Assembly (NCBI GenBank): GCA_016212525.1
Contig: JACRGD010000007.1
Location: forward strand, 220,778-284,777
DNA from: Microcaldota archaeon
GTDB taxonomy: Archaea; Micrarchaeota; Micrarchaeia; Anstonellales; Bilamarchaeaceae
Reading direction: 5' to 3'
Length of the DNA stretch: 64,000 nucleotides
A model generated the notes under the pieces. That model worked only from the letters and a program-made list of their open reading frames with translations. It searched no databases and had not been told where the DNA came from. Both the position numbers and the translations under genes were made by a program. Positions 1-8,996 of the stretch are shown piece by piece (position 1 is the stretch's first letter; each line of letters opens with the position of its first letter).

Positions 1-346
1 AAGACTGAATTTCCAGCTGGGAGAGTTTGGGGAAAATCAGACTAAATTGGGAATTTAGATCTTCCGCTCTAACAAGATCGGAACTCTGAGGGATTTCGAT
101 TTCAAGCCTATGACCAATAGCAGTATCAAAAGCCTTGACATCCGCAGAAAGACCATCTTCGTGGAGTTGTTGCGAAAGAGCAGTCGGATCGATTTTCTTA
201 TCGACGCTCAAGGTAAGCAGGGTACCTCCCTGAAAATCAACACCCAGCTTTATCTGAGGTATGAAAAAAAGAGAAATCGCAATCATAAGCAACGCGGGTA
301 TAGCAAAAATTCGGTAGTTGCCTTTGTAGATATTGGGAAGTTCCAT
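1..346 (-). CDS. secF: Protein-export membrane protein SecF, N-terminal part (cut by window edge)
   Basis: Not in the ORF track because it runs off the left edge. Translating the minus strand from the ATG at 346 gives MELPNIYKGNYRIF, then a hydrophobic first membrane segment (about residues 13-31). Next comes KLGVDFQGGTLL, the conserved start of the first external domain of SecF, followed by a soluble region rich in charged residues. SecF works with SecD beside the SecYE channel and helps drive protein translocation across the cytoplasmic membrane. About 115 codons are visible and roughly 170 more are expected to the left. SecD usually lies next to SecF and may follow outside the window. The gene is divergent from pyrG. 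The D-F-x-G-G motif makes the family assignment strong. Confidence 0.85.
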   Translation of the reverse strand, partial: MELPNIYKGNYRIFAIPALLMIAISLFFIPQIKLGVDFQGGTLLTLSVDKKIDPTALSQQLHEDGLSADVKAFDTAIGHRLEIEIPQSSDLVRAEDLNSQFSLIFPKLSQLEIQS

Positions 347-459
347 ATAAATCAGCGTTAGAAATTGATACAAATCTTTACTTACAATTCTACACTAAAG
401 CATAAATACCATTTGGAAAAAGCAGAAATCCCTTTTATTTCATAGTCATGAGTCAAGTG

Positions 460-467
460 TTTAAAAA
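460..467 (+). promoter_or_regulatory. TATA box of pyrG
   Basis: The sequence tttaaaaa is centred about 26 nt before the ATG at 490. No Shine-Dalgarno motif stands before the ATG, so a leaderless transcript is likely. The same spacing recurs at dcd, metK, pyrH and the IMPase gene. Confidence 0.55.
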
Positions 468-489
468 ATGAATCCTGCAAATTAGTCCT

Positions 490-2091
490 ATGCAACAAAA
501 GACTCGTTTTATTGTGATCACTGGTTCAATAATGTCAGGCTTGGGCAAGGGAATTGTTTCATCAGCCATCTCAAAACTTCTCCAAGTGAGAAACTTCAAA
601 GTTGTTCCCATAAAATTCGACGGCTATCTAAATGTCGATTGCGGAACTATGAATCCATTTAGACATGGTGAAGTGTTCGTCTTAGAGGATGGAACAGAAG
701 TCGATATGGATTTTGGAACTTACGAGCGTTTTCTAAACCAGTCATTAAGCGGAAGATCATCGATAACCGGCGGAAAGCTTTTCCAGAGAATAATCGAGAG
801 AGAGCGAAAGGGCGAGTATCTAGGTAGAGACGTCCAGTTCGTGCCCCATCTAACAGACGAGATAAAAGACTGGGTACGAAATGTCGCCAAAGAATCCAAG
901 GCAGAAATCGTAATAATCGAAGTCGGCGGAACAGTGGGGGATCTTGAGAACGGCTATTTCCTTGAGGCCATGAGACAACTTAAGTTCGAAGAGGAGCATG
1001 TCTCATTCATACAGCTCACATACATACCCGCAGTAAATCCAGGCGAGCAAAAAACAAAGCCAACTCAGCATGCGACACGATTGCTCCAGAGCATCGGAAT
1101 CCAGCCAGACATAATTTTGTGCCGCGAGAGCGAACCGCTAAATGAGGAATCCAAAAAGAAGCTTGCGATTTATTGCAATGTTGCCGAAGAATGTGTATTC
1201 GATGACCCGAATCTGCATACGGTCTATGAACTGCCGCTGGTTCTTGAAAAGCAGAATTTCTATGAGCAGATAGCCAGGAAGCTGAAAATGCCCGAAGATC
1301 GAAAGCCCGAGCTCAAAGGCTGGGAAAAATTAGTACATAATATAGCGCATCCAAAAGAAAAGCCACTCAAAATTGCGATAGTCGGAAAATATACTGCAGT
1401 TAAAGATGCTTATGTGAGTGTCAAGGAAGCCCTTGTTCATGCTGCTGCTGCACAGAATGTAGGCCTTGAGATCGGATGGGTCGAAGCGAGCGATCTGGAA
1501 AAACTTTATGATGTTGCAGAGGCGCTCTCGCACTATGATGGAATTTTGGTTCCAGGCGGCTTTGGCGAGCGGGGAATCGAGGGTAAAATACGTGCAATCA
1601 AATTCGCACGGGAAAACAAAATTCCATTTATCGGATTGTGCCTTGGATTGCAGTTGATGGTTGTCGAATATGCAAGGCATGTTTGCGGACTAAAAGATGC
1701 CAATTCTACTGAATTCAACAAGACCACTACAAATCCAGTAGTAGACTTTTTACCAGAGCAAAAAAGGATATCACGCCTTGGAGGAACCATGAGACTGGGC
1801 GCGTATGAGTGCTCGCTCAAAAAAGGAACAGTCGCTCATAAGGCATATGGAAAAGACATGGTACTCGAGCGACACAGACACAGATACGAGATAAATCCAA
1901 GTTATGTTTCCCTGCTTTCTGAAAAAGGGTTAGTCATTTCCGGAATTCATCCGAAAAATGAGATAGTTGAGATCGCAGAATGGAAAGAAAGCTTTGGAGT
2001 CGCAACTCAGCCACACATTGAATTGACGAGCAGACTTGAGAACCCATCTCCATTGTTTGTCGAATTCATAAAAGCGGCAAGAAAGAAATAG
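490..2091 (+). CDS. pyrG: CTP synthase
   Basis: Converts UTP, ATP and glutamine to CTP, the last step of de novo pyrimidine nucleotide synthesis. The 533 residues match the normal family length. The synthetase domain (about 1-280) has the P-loop GSIMSGLGKG (12-21) and EVGGTVGD (144-151). The glutamine amidotransferase domain (about 293-530) has the nucleophile Cys384 in GLCLGLQ, with the catalytic pair His509 and Glu511 in HIE. Some signatures depart from the usual text: VDCGTMNPF where VDPGTMSPF is common, and HIE rather than HPE. All catalytic residues are nevertheless present. It stands alone on the plus strand behind a TATA box 26 nt upstream. UMP kinase (pyrH), an earlier step of the same pathway, lies at 47.4 kb. 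Confidence 0.97.
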   Translation: MQQKTRFIVITGSIMSGLGKGIVSSAISKLLQVRNFKVVPIKFDGYLNVDCGTMNPFRHGEVFVLEDGTEVDMDFGTYERFLNQSLSGRSSITGGKLFQRIIERERKGEYLGRDVQFVPHLTDEIKDWVRNVAKESKAEIVIIEVGGTVGDLENGYFLEAMRQLKFEEEHVSFIQLTYIPAVNPGEQKTKPTQHATRLLQSIGIQPDIILCRESEPLNEESKKKLAIYCNVAEECVFDDPNLHTVYELPLVLEKQNFYEQIARKLKMPEDRKPELKGWEKLVHNIAHPKEKPLKIAIVGKYTAVKDAYVSVKEALVHAAAAQNVGLEIGWVEASDLEKLYDVAEALSHYDGILVPGGFGERGIEGKIRAIKFARENKIPFIGLCLGLQLMVVEYARHVCGLKDANSTEFNKTTTNPVVDFLPEQKRISRLGGTMRLGAYECSLKKGTVAHKAYGKDMVLERHRHRYEINPSYVSLLSEKGLVISGIHPKNEIVEIAEWKESFGVATQPHIELTSRLENPSPLFVEFIKAARKK

Positions 2092-2132
2092 ATCGAAAAT
2101 AGCCCACTAGTTTTATTATTTAATTTAATAGT

Positions 2133-3527
2133 TTATTCACCAGGCGGAAGTGAAATTCCTGCAGAGGTCTGAATTAGTCTAGCGGAGCGAATCGGAGCGC
2201 TTGAGAGTACATGATACATCGAAAGAGGAGCAGAAGACCGGCTCGCAGTTGAAGCATGCATCGAGCCTCCAATAGAACTGCTCAGAGCCAGGACAACCGC
2301 AGCTGCCTGGGCAGATATAGATAAAAGAGTATGAGGGCCAGTCGATCTGGATTTCGAACCATGAGAGCTGGAAGAATTTGATTTAGCCTTAGAATGAGAT
2401 TTAGAAGCGGAATGATGCAATGAAGTTCCAGAGGACAGAGATGCTGAGTCTGGGTTTGCAGCAAAGGAAGAAGATAACGAAACGGCCCCGGATTCTTCTT
2501 CAATAGAGGGAACTTGAGAAGTAGGTTGGGATGTAGAAATCGGAGATAAAACGGATAGCGAAATTGCCAAAGTGCCAAGAGCCTGATTGAAAGATAATTG
2601 AGGAATAGCGACCGGAACTACGCCGTATGATGGAAGTTCAAATTCTTCATCAGCCGGAACAGTAGACGATGGAAAACTAGCAAAGGGAAGAGAACCCAAG
2701 GTTAACGAATTTGAAGGATGAACCAGAGGAATAGAAACAACCGGTGAGGGTTCGGGTTCTTCGAGAGAAAGAGGAACAAAAGGAGATAATCCAGAGGAAG
2801 GAGTTTGAGAAAGTTGCAATAGGGGGAGGGGCAATGATGCAGGTAATGCGGGAGGAACGCAAAGAGAAACCGAGATAAGCCCGGATTCTTCAAATTCCAA
2901 ATCGGGCAGTTCTAGTTTTGCAAGAGAAGTTCCAGAAACTGCACTGGTCGAAGGAGCCATGGATCCCGGACAAAACAGAGGACCATGATGGGTCGGAGAT
3001 GAATGATCCAACTCTAAATTAGCAGAATGCGATGAAGAAGACCTAACACGAAGACGATCAGGTACAGGTGCCATTGCGGAGATGGGATGAGATAAGTTCG
3101 CAAAGAAAGGATTCCGATCGATAAGAGATAACGGATCTATATGAACAAGAACTTTTCCACTTAGGCGGTAATAGTTCCAGCGAGCCCCGGTAACTGCAGT
3201 TTCATTACTAAATCCAGAACGAGAACGCCAACGGGGAGTTTTTGTCCATCCATAGCCATTCTGGAGGCTGCGACCACTAACGAAAGTACGAGGACCGCTA
3301 TAGACAGTGAATCCGAAATGTCCAAAATGACCAGAGCCAGAAAACGATTCGAAAGAAGTAGTTGAATCCGAGACAACATGGGTCTCGTGCGACTTTACAA
3401 TGCTCTCGGTAAGAGCAGTAGATCGAGGGATTTTTGTAATACTATGAGTAACCTGAGCATGGATAGGAGTAGGAGTTGTAGAGAGTGAAGCACACAAAAC
3501 CAAAGTTCTAAGATTAAGCGGTCTCAT
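2133..3527 (-). CDS. Serine-rich secreted protein of unknown function
   Basis: I do not recognise this 464-residue protein. It begins with an apparent Sec signal peptide: a short positive start, a hydrophobic core, and a likely cut after IHAQ near residue 25. Residues about 26-170 have mixed composition with aromatic residues (for example RWNYYRL). From about 170 on it is dominated by Ser, Pro and Leu, with acidic patches such as LEFEESG and DEEFELPS. A Ser/His/Lys run (SKSHSKAKSNSSSSHGSKSRS) sits near residue 375. No clear C-terminal membrane anchor is seen. A TATA-like TTTATATAG lies about 34 nt before the ATG, which supports a real monocistronic gene. It is probably exported to the surface. 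The low-complexity half also opens several shorter ORFs in other frames, which I treat as shadows. Confidence 0.6.
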   Translation of the reverse strand: MRPLNLRTLVLCASLSTTPTPIHAQVTHSITKIPRSTALTESIVKSHETHVVSDSTTSFESFSGSGHFGHFGFTVYSGPRTFVSGRSLQNGYGWTKTPRWRSRSGFSNETAVTGARWNYYRLSGKVLVHIDPLSLIDRNPFFANLSHPISAMAPVPDRLRVRSSSSHSANLELDHSSPTHHGPLFCPGSMAPSTSAVSGTSLAKLELPDLEFEESGLISVSLCVPPALPASLPLPLLQLSQTPSSGLSPFVPLSLEEPEPSPVVSIPLVHPSNSLTLGSLPFASFPSSTVPADEEFELPSYGVVPVAIPQLSFNQALGTLAISLSVLSPISTSQPTSQVPSIEEESGAVSLSSSFAANPDSASLSSGTSLHHSASKSHSKAKSNSSSSHGSKSRSTGPHTLLSISAQAAAVVLALSSSIGGSMHASTASRSSAPLSMYHVLSSAPIRSARLIQTSAGISLPPGE

Positions 3528-3588
3528 TTACATCAGATAAATAGCCGTTTTCTATATAAATCTATCGAACGGCAGTACGTTTCCTGTC

Positions 3589-4923
3589 TTATTTTTGAGC
3601 TCCTGGTGGATTTCGTTTTAGGAATTCGCCCACAGCCACGAGGAACTCGTTTATCTTATCTTTTGGGATTCCAGCCCCGGCCGCGATCTTATGCCCGCCA
3701 CCAAAACCACCAACGGACCTAGAGGTCTCGCCAAGCAATGCCCCAAGATTAAGACCCTCATCAACAAGGTACCGTGGCGATCGGCCGGAGATTTTGATCG
3801 AACCATCCTCTGCAAGTGCAAGGCCGAAAATAGGTTTTGTCCAGTCCTGCCGCAGAACCATACCGCAAACGATTCCAACGATCCCTTCATCGACAATTCC
3901 ACGGGCATCAAGGAAGTAAAACGGCCCCAGATCCTGAACCTTTGTTGAAGCGTACATTATTCCCTCGCGCAGAGTCTTCTTATGATAAAGAAGCAACTCG
4001 TGAGCCAAAGGATAACTCGATTCATCTTTGAGGCAAACACGAACTCCCAGCTCGCCCTTGCCATGTCTGCCACAGGCATTAAGCAGAGTGCTAAAATCAT
4101 TAGCCTCATACGTCTCGTTTAGAGGATTGTTGGGAAACACATAATTTTCACCAATCAGAGGCTTTTTGCGAAGTTGAACCGGACTAAGCAAAGATTCGAT
4201 AGCAGAAACAAGGCGACGTTTATCATTCGATTCAAGACGACCATATGACAACGGAGCGCCGTCTTTCTCAAATGGAATATTTTGGCGCAGGAGGAATTCC
4301 CTTGCCTTCTCTTCTGAGTATGCCAAGCCGGGCAGGATCGGATCGTCCGCAAACGCAAGGAATTGTATCAGAGCCCGTGAATAGCGACCGTAGAATCGCA
4401 AGTCGTTTTCAATCTTAATCCGAGACTGGGCAATACCGTCAGAAAGGATTTTCCGATTGAACCCAACCAACGGGTGTTGCATATCGCCCACCGCGCCAAC
4501 GATGGCCAATTCGACATTTTGGCCAAAAACACAATATGCAACTCCAGCTGCACTAATCTCGAAACTGCCATCGATCCCGTGCAGGAGAGGATTGACCTGG
4601 AATTTTTCGACGCCCTGGATCTGGTGATGATCAATTACCAGAACATCCCGAAGCTCGTTGACACGTTTGTTGCCCGAGCCCAGATCGACAAAAATCACTT
4701 CCTTTTCACATAAGATCTGATCAATAACCTGATCATCGAGCTTTTTGACGCAGAGCGAGCGGGCTTTTTTGCCAACGGACTTTAGGGCGCCGATAGCGAT
4801 TGAGCCGGAACTAATCCCATCGGCATCGTAGTGATGGACAACTAAAGGATCAAAAAAAGAGTACGCAAGGCGCTTGCCTTCTTTGGCACTTTCCAAAAAT
4901 GCAGATTCATCACGTGCAATCAT
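3589..4923 (-). CDS. DHH/DHHA1 phosphoesterase, RecJ-like (archaeal RecJ/GAN group)
   Basis: The 444-residue protein has a DHH domain with HHYDADG (30-36), a further acidic strand IFVDLGSG (about 77-84) and the signature DHH at 98-100. The DHHA1 domain ends with GGGHKIAAGAG (408-418). These motifs bind two metal ions and cleave phosphodiester bonds. Archaeal members include RecJ-like nucleases that associate with GINS and the replisome, as well as RNA and nanoRNA exonucleases, so the exact substrate cannot be told from sequence. It faces no obvious partner: the upstream neighbour is a broken small gene and the downstream one an ORFan. The ATG at 4923 gives a sensible N terminus just before the first domain strand. 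Confidence 0.85.
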   Translation of the reverse strand: MIARDESAFLESAKEGKRLAYSFFDPLVVHHYDADGISSGSIAIGALKSVGKKARSLCVKKLDDQVIDQILCEKEVIFVDLGSGNKRVNELRDVLVIDHHQIQGVEKFQVNPLLHGIDGSFEISAAGVAYCVFGQNVELAIVGAVGDMQHPLVGFNRKILSDGIAQSRIKIENDLRFYGRYSRALIQFLAFADDPILPGLAYSEEKAREFLLRQNIPFEKDGAPLSYGRLESNDKRRLVSAIESLLSPVQLRKKPLIGENYVFPNNPLNETYEANDFSTLLNACGRHGKGELGVRVCLKDESSYPLAHELLLYHKKTLREGIMYASTKVQDLGPFYFLDARGIVDEGIVGIVCGMVLRQDWTKPIFGLALAEDGSIKISGRSPRYLVDEGLNLGALLGETSRSVGGFGGGHKIAAGAGIPKDKINEFLVAVGEFLKRNPPGAQK

Positions 4924-4990
4924 AATAAACTAGTTATTTAATAGAACAAAGAATTTATTTGACAATTGGAACTGAACTGAGAGAGTAGGA

Positions 4991-5299
4991 TCAGAACGAA
5001 TTATCCAGATCGAAATTAGATTGAATCAATTTGAGCAAATCGGAATCAGAAATCAGACGCGTTTTTATGATCCTAACCTTTTTTACAGAAGCAGAATAAT
5101 TACCAGTTATTTCGAAAACAACCATGCCAAAATTTCCCTTTTGATCGTTAATTAGCCTGAAGTAATAATTAACATAGGGCCAGAGATCAATTGCTTTAAA
5201 AAAAGCATATTTTCGGGTTTTGGATTTGATGGATTAGAAGCATAGAAAGCAGAGTAAGTATCTTCCAAAATTTTGAGTGAAAAGAGTGCCATCAGTCAT
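4991..5299 (-). pseudogene. Small frameshifted gene of unknown function
   Basis: Absent from the ORF track, but the minus strand shows coding-like sequence split over two frames. From the ATG at 5292 one frame reads MALFSLKILEDTYSAFYASNPS... and closes early. Another frame then reads YAFFKAIDLWPYVNYYF, continues through GNFGMVVFEITGNYSASVKKV, and stops at 4991. Joined by a single-base shift near the run CTTTTTTTAAAGC they give about 100 residues of ordinary amphipathic protein. The later frame also reaches back to an ATG at 5299, but that path is broken by one TAA. It is either a decaying gene or an indel in the assembly. No family is recognised. Without it the 420-bp gap would be unusually long for this compact genome. 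Confidence 0.45.
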
Positions 5300-5345
5300 A
5301 CATTGGAAAAGTAAGGATTAAAACAGAGTTCGTAGTTCTCTTTTT

Positions 5346-5876
5346 ATGGCACAGGAAATACTCGCAAACTTTGTTCTGGGTTTGGTAAGAATTCTAATTG
5401 CAATGGTTTTTTCGGCATTTACAATTTACTCTTCACTAAAGCTGTTCGACAGTCTCACAAAAGGAATTGAAGAATGGGAAGAGATAAAAAAAGGCAATCT
5501 CTCAGTAGGAGTTTTCTTTGTCGCAATAGTAGTATCCGTATTCATGATCATGCTTCCGCGTATAGACATGCTACTAGTACTGGTTGCAGATCAGTACACA
5601 AACGGAATCAGTGCAGCGGTGATTTTGTTTGTCGGATTATTAAATTTCCTGCTCACGCTAGGAATTTCAACCTTTTTGATTTTCATCTCTTTGACATTAG
5701 TTGATCGATTGACGCCAACGCTTGATGAACTTGCAGAACTCAAAAGAGGAAATGTTGCAGTTGGAATAGTTCTGGCAATTACTCTGGTGCTAATGACAAT
5801 TGCAATGAAAGATCAAGTACTCAATACATTTGATTTGTTTAGTCTGCTTGGCCCGATAATTAGAAACGTAGCATAA
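5346..5876 (+). CDS. DUF350 family membrane protein
   Basis: The 176-residue integral membrane protein is made of two related halves. Each has a hydrophobic helix followed by a conserved stretch: SLKLFDSLTKGIEEWEEIKKGNLSVGV in the first half and SLTLVDRLTPTLDELAELKRGNVAVGI in the second. This duplicated pattern, with KGN.[SA]VG leading into the next helix, is typical of DUF350 proteins, whose function is unknown. About four to five membrane helices are expected. A TATA-like attaaaac lies about 25 nt before the ATG, consistent with a leaderless single-gene transcript. Convergent with the repeat protein downstream. Confidence 0.8.
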   Translation: MAQEILANFVLGLVRILIAMVFSAFTIYSSLKLFDSLTKGIEEWEEIKKGNLSVGVFFVAIVVSVFMIMLPRIDMLLVLVADQYTNGISAAVILFVGLLNFLLTLGISTFLIFISLTLVDRLTPTLDELAELKRGNVAVGIVLAITLVLMTIAMKDQVLNTFDLFSLLGPIIRNVA

Positions 5877-5886
5877 CCAGGAAGTA

Positions 5887-7455
5887 CTAGATAGAAAGCC
5901 GGGCAGCGACAGAACGGGCATCTGATGCGTCAGCAGACATTTTTGTCGCATTTCCGCGATAGAACTGATAAAGACTGGCCAGACCAGATAGTTTGAAATC
6001 CAAAAGCACAAGATCAGAAACTTTCTTTGAACCATCAGGAAATGAATGAGAGAGCCATATGAGCGCACATCCGCGATTGACAGTATTTTTCCAAAAACCA
6101 TTGGCAAGTTTGTTAAGCTGCCATGGATAAATTTTTTGGCCATCGAATCGAGCGTTTCGGACCTGTATTAAAATTTCCCGGTGCGAATAGGCAAATCCGC
6201 AGCAAACTTCCACAAGGTATACTGAATTTCCTCCAGCAGCATAAAGACCACTAAGTCCAGTTTCCCTAAAATCAGCAGTAACGATTTCACATGGGTCTTT
6301 AGGAACACCATCCACACTGCGTTTATGAAGCATCCATTTGAATGCGACAGCTTTAGTCGAATCTGGATCCCAGAAATCGTTTCCTACATGCGAGTCTATT
6401 TCCCAAGGATATATTCGGTCATTCATAAACCGATTGTTTTGAGCGTGTTTAGCTGCATCATCAAGGGAGTATGCATATCCTGCGGCAACAAGAATCCGAT
6501 TTAGATTTCGATCATAGCGCTGCAAAAGCGGACCCAAACCCAACTCATCAAAATGGGCAGTGGTAATTTGAACGGGTTTGATTTGTTTAACCGTTAGAAT
6601 ATGGTCGACTGAATCTTTGCAAAATCTACGCTCCTTGAGATATGGTGCTCTTCTGCGAATTACTTCATCGACAGCCTCAGAAGGTTTTGGTTTTTTGATA
6701 TATCCATTTTTGTAGAGTGCCAGTACAAAAGAACCCTTGTATTTAGCTGCAACCATGCCCGCAAGACCATGAATTCGAAAGTCATCCTTGTCTAATTCAA
6801 CTGCAGACTTACCGGTTTTATACATAATCCATCCCAATGCAGCGCGGACCATCGCTCGATCATCCCAAAAAGAGTTGCTTACTTTAGTTAGTTCCCAGGG
6901 ATATGCTTTTTCATCCGAAAAAGTAGCAGCTTTGAAGTGTTTCTTTATATCAGAGCCAGAATAGGCAAAGCCTGCTTCAACAAGCGCACCATAAATCGAA
7001 CCGGCAGCTGCAACCATACCTTCCAAATGATTAGCCTCAACCGACTCAGTAGTTACCCTTCGAGGGTCATTTCCGTTTTCAGCAACCAGTCGAGTTACAA
7101 CTGCAACCAAAAGTGCGGGTTTCTTACCCCAGGCTATGCGTTCCTTAACTTCGATGCAACCGGAAGAAAGAAGAGCAGCCGGACCGACAGCTGGATCAGA
7201 AAATGATTTTCGCGCAGCGCTCCTTGCCCTTTTGATCCCACCACCCATACCAAGAATCGCAATGCCTTTAGGAGTTAAGCGATACTCACCGTGTGAAATC
7301 GCCAATGCAGAAACCCACGAACCTTTAGAGGCTGTATTGGCATCGATTAGAGGAAGGTTTGTCGGTTTTGGTTTGGAAATAGGAGTATCTATCGAAGGGA
7401 GTCCCCTGGAGTCTATTGCCTTACGAATAAAAGGATAATAAACAGTTGCTGCCAC
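5887..7455 (-). CDS. Novel protein with three W/F-Y-S repeat modules
   Basis: I do not recognise this soluble 522-residue protein. It contains internal repeats. Each module has [FY]AYS (163-166, 327-330, 421-424), then about 18 residues later YPW[EQ][LI] (185-189, 349-353, 443-447), then FW (197-198, 361-362, 454-455), then an Ala/Trp-rich helix, then DF...GL (about 225, 395, 486). The spacing between modules is about 164 and 94 residues, so the middle region probably holds a partly decayed copy. The first 130 residues are unrelated and include a Gly/Arg patch GMGGGIKRARSAARK that could bind nucleic acid. It starts with GTG. A TATA-like GAAAATAAAA lies about 29 nt upstream, so the transcript is close to leaderless. 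It may be a repeat-type binding protein, but no function is claimed. Confidence 0.65.
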   Translation of the reverse strand: MAATVYYPFIRKAIDSRGLPSIDTPISKPKPTNLPLIDANTASKGSWVSALAISHGEYRLTPKGIAILGMGGGIKRARSAARKSFSDPAVGPAALLSSGCIEVKERIAWGKKPALLVAVVTRLVAENGNDPRRVTTESVEANHLEGMVAAAGSIYGALVEAGFAYSGSDIKKHFKAATFSDEKAYPWELTKVSNSFWDDRAMVRAALGWIMYKTGKSAVELDKDDFRIHGLAGMVAAKYKGSFVLALYKNGYIKKPKPSEAVDEVIRRRAPYLKERRFCKDSVDHILTVKQIKPVQITTAHFDELGLGPLLQRYDRNLNRILVAAGYAYSLDDAAKHAQNNRFMNDRIYPWEIDSHVGNDFWDPDSTKAVAFKWMLHKRSVDGVPKDPCEIVTADFRETGLSGLYAAGGNSVYLVEVCCGFAYSHREILIQVRNARFDGQKIYPWQLNKLANGFWKNTVNRGCALIWLSHSFPDGSKKVSDLVLLDFKLSGLASLYQFYRGNATKMSADASDARSVAARLSI

Positions 7456-7542
7456 GCTAAAACATTATCTTTAGTGCCGTTTTTATTTTCTCCGTTTTAT
7501 CTATTAATCATTAGTCAAAAGACAGACAGTATTTCTTAAGAA

Positions 7543-8991
7543 GTGACGAACATGAACATTCCAAAATCGAACTTTTCAGAATGGTACAACTCAATAACTA
7601 AAGATGCGCAGCTATGCGACATCAGATATGGCATCAAGGGATTTGTAGTCTTTATGCCATGGGCAGTAATGTCGATGAATAGGATGTACGCGATGTATGA
7701 AGATGCGCTCGAGCGACGCGATCATTTGCCAGCACTATTTCCAGCACTGATCCCCGAGTCATATCTGACGCGGGAAAGCGATCATGTCAAGGGTTTTGTT
7801 CCTGAAGTCTTTTGGGTAACAGAAGCAGGATTAAACAAGACTGAAGAGCGCTATGCCATGCGACCAACTTCTGAGACGGCAATGTATTCTATGTATTCAC
7901 TTTGGATTCATGGAACTCGGGATCTGCCACTTAAGATTTATCAGCGCTGTCAGGTCTGGCGATACGAAACCAAGGCAACTAAACCATTCATCCGATCGCG
8001 TGAGTTCCATTGGATCGAAGCCCACAACTGCTTCGCAACCCGCGAGCAGGCCATGGCGCAGGTCTATGAAGATATGGAGATGGCCCAAGAAATCATCCAT
8101 GGAAAATTCTGCATTCCGTTTATTTTCTTTAAGAGACCGCAGTGGGACAAATTTGCTGGAGCAGAAAACACATTTGCAGCTGACTCGTTAATGCCAGATG
8201 GAAGAACATTACAACTTCCCTCAACTCACATGCTCGGCCAGCATTTCTCCAAAGCATTTGACATCAAATATACCGATGAAGCGGGCAAATCAGAATACGT
8301 TTGGCAGACATGCTATGGCCCAGCTATTTCGAGAATTTATGCAGCCCTCATTGCCACACACGGAGATGATAAAGGACTGGTCTTGCCAGTTCGGCTGGCT
8401 CCGACTCAGGTCGTGATAGTCCCGATTCTCAAGGAAGAAACCAAAGCAAAGGTCTTGGAAAAGTGCAAAGAGATCAAGAAAGCACTTGAATGCTGCTTTG
8501 TAGTCAAGATCGATGATTCTGATAAAACTCCAGGCTTCAAATTCAATGAATGGGAGATGAAAGGAGTTCCGATTCGAATTGAACTTGGCATGCGGGATAT
8601 CGATGCTGGGATTGCAGTCGTAGCGAGACGGGATACGGGCGAGAAGATGAAGATCCCATTTGCTGAATTAGATGCAAAACTGGATGAAATCGCTCAAGCT
8701 ATCGATAAGAATCTCCTTTCAAAGGCGGACACATGGTTTGCCACACGACTTTCAAGTGCAACTAAAATGGATGAACTAAATGACATATTGGAAAAGAATC
8801 CTGGCTTTGTAAAAGTTCCATTTTGCACTGATGAAATGCAGGGCGAGAAATGCGCTGATCTGATTAAGGAGAAATGTCAGGCAAACGTTCGCGGATCTAA
8901 GTTTGGAAGCGACGAAGTTCCAAAGAGCGAGAAGTGCATTAGCTGTGGAGCTCATGCAACGATCTATCTGTATGCGGCGAGACAATACTGA
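7543..8991 (+). CDS. proS: Prolyl-tRNA synthetase, archaeal/eukaryal type
   Basis: Charges tRNA-Pro. It is a class II synthetase of 482 residues, the usual length of the archaeal form. The catalytic core shows RPTSETAMYSMY and the motif 2 region PFIRSREFHWIEAH. The ATP-binding motif 3 region includes GLVLPVRLAP just before the anticodon-binding domain (about 285-385). The C-terminal domain carries the Cys-rich zinc site (CADLIKEKC... KCISCG) and ends in the aromatic tail YLYAARQY, typical of archaeal ProRS. The ORF opens with GTG at 7543, but the ATG at 7552 (MNIPKSNFSEWY) is an equally good start. The damaged asparaginase gene begins 5 nt after its stop codon. Confidence 0.96.
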   Translation: MTNMNIPKSNFSEWYNSITKDAQLCDIRYGIKGFVVFMPWAVMSMNRMYAMYEDALERRDHLPALFPALIPESYLTRESDHVKGFVPEVFWVTEAGLNKTEERYAMRPTSETAMYSMYSLWIHGTRDLPLKIYQRCQVWRYETKATKPFIRSREFHWIEAHNCFATREQAMAQVYEDMEMAQEIIHGKFCIPFIFFKRPQWDKFAGAENTFAADSLMPDGRTLQLPSTHMLGQHFSKAFDIKYTDEAGKSEYVWQTCYGPAISRIYAALIATHGDDKGLVLPVRLAPTQVVIVPILKEETKAKVLEKCKEIKKALECCFVVKIDDSDKTPGFKFNEWEMKGVPIRIELGMRDIDAGIAVVARRDTGEKMKIPFAELDAKLDEIAQAIDKNLLSKADTWFATRLSSATKMDELNDILEKNPGFVKVPFCTDEMQGEKCADLIKEKCQANVRGSKFGSDEVPKSEKCISCGAHATIYLYAARQY

Positions 8992-8996
8992 TCATC

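Noticed and set aside
110-361. An 83-residue plus-strand ORF
   Set aside because: It is the antisense of secF, whose translation is a clear match to the family.
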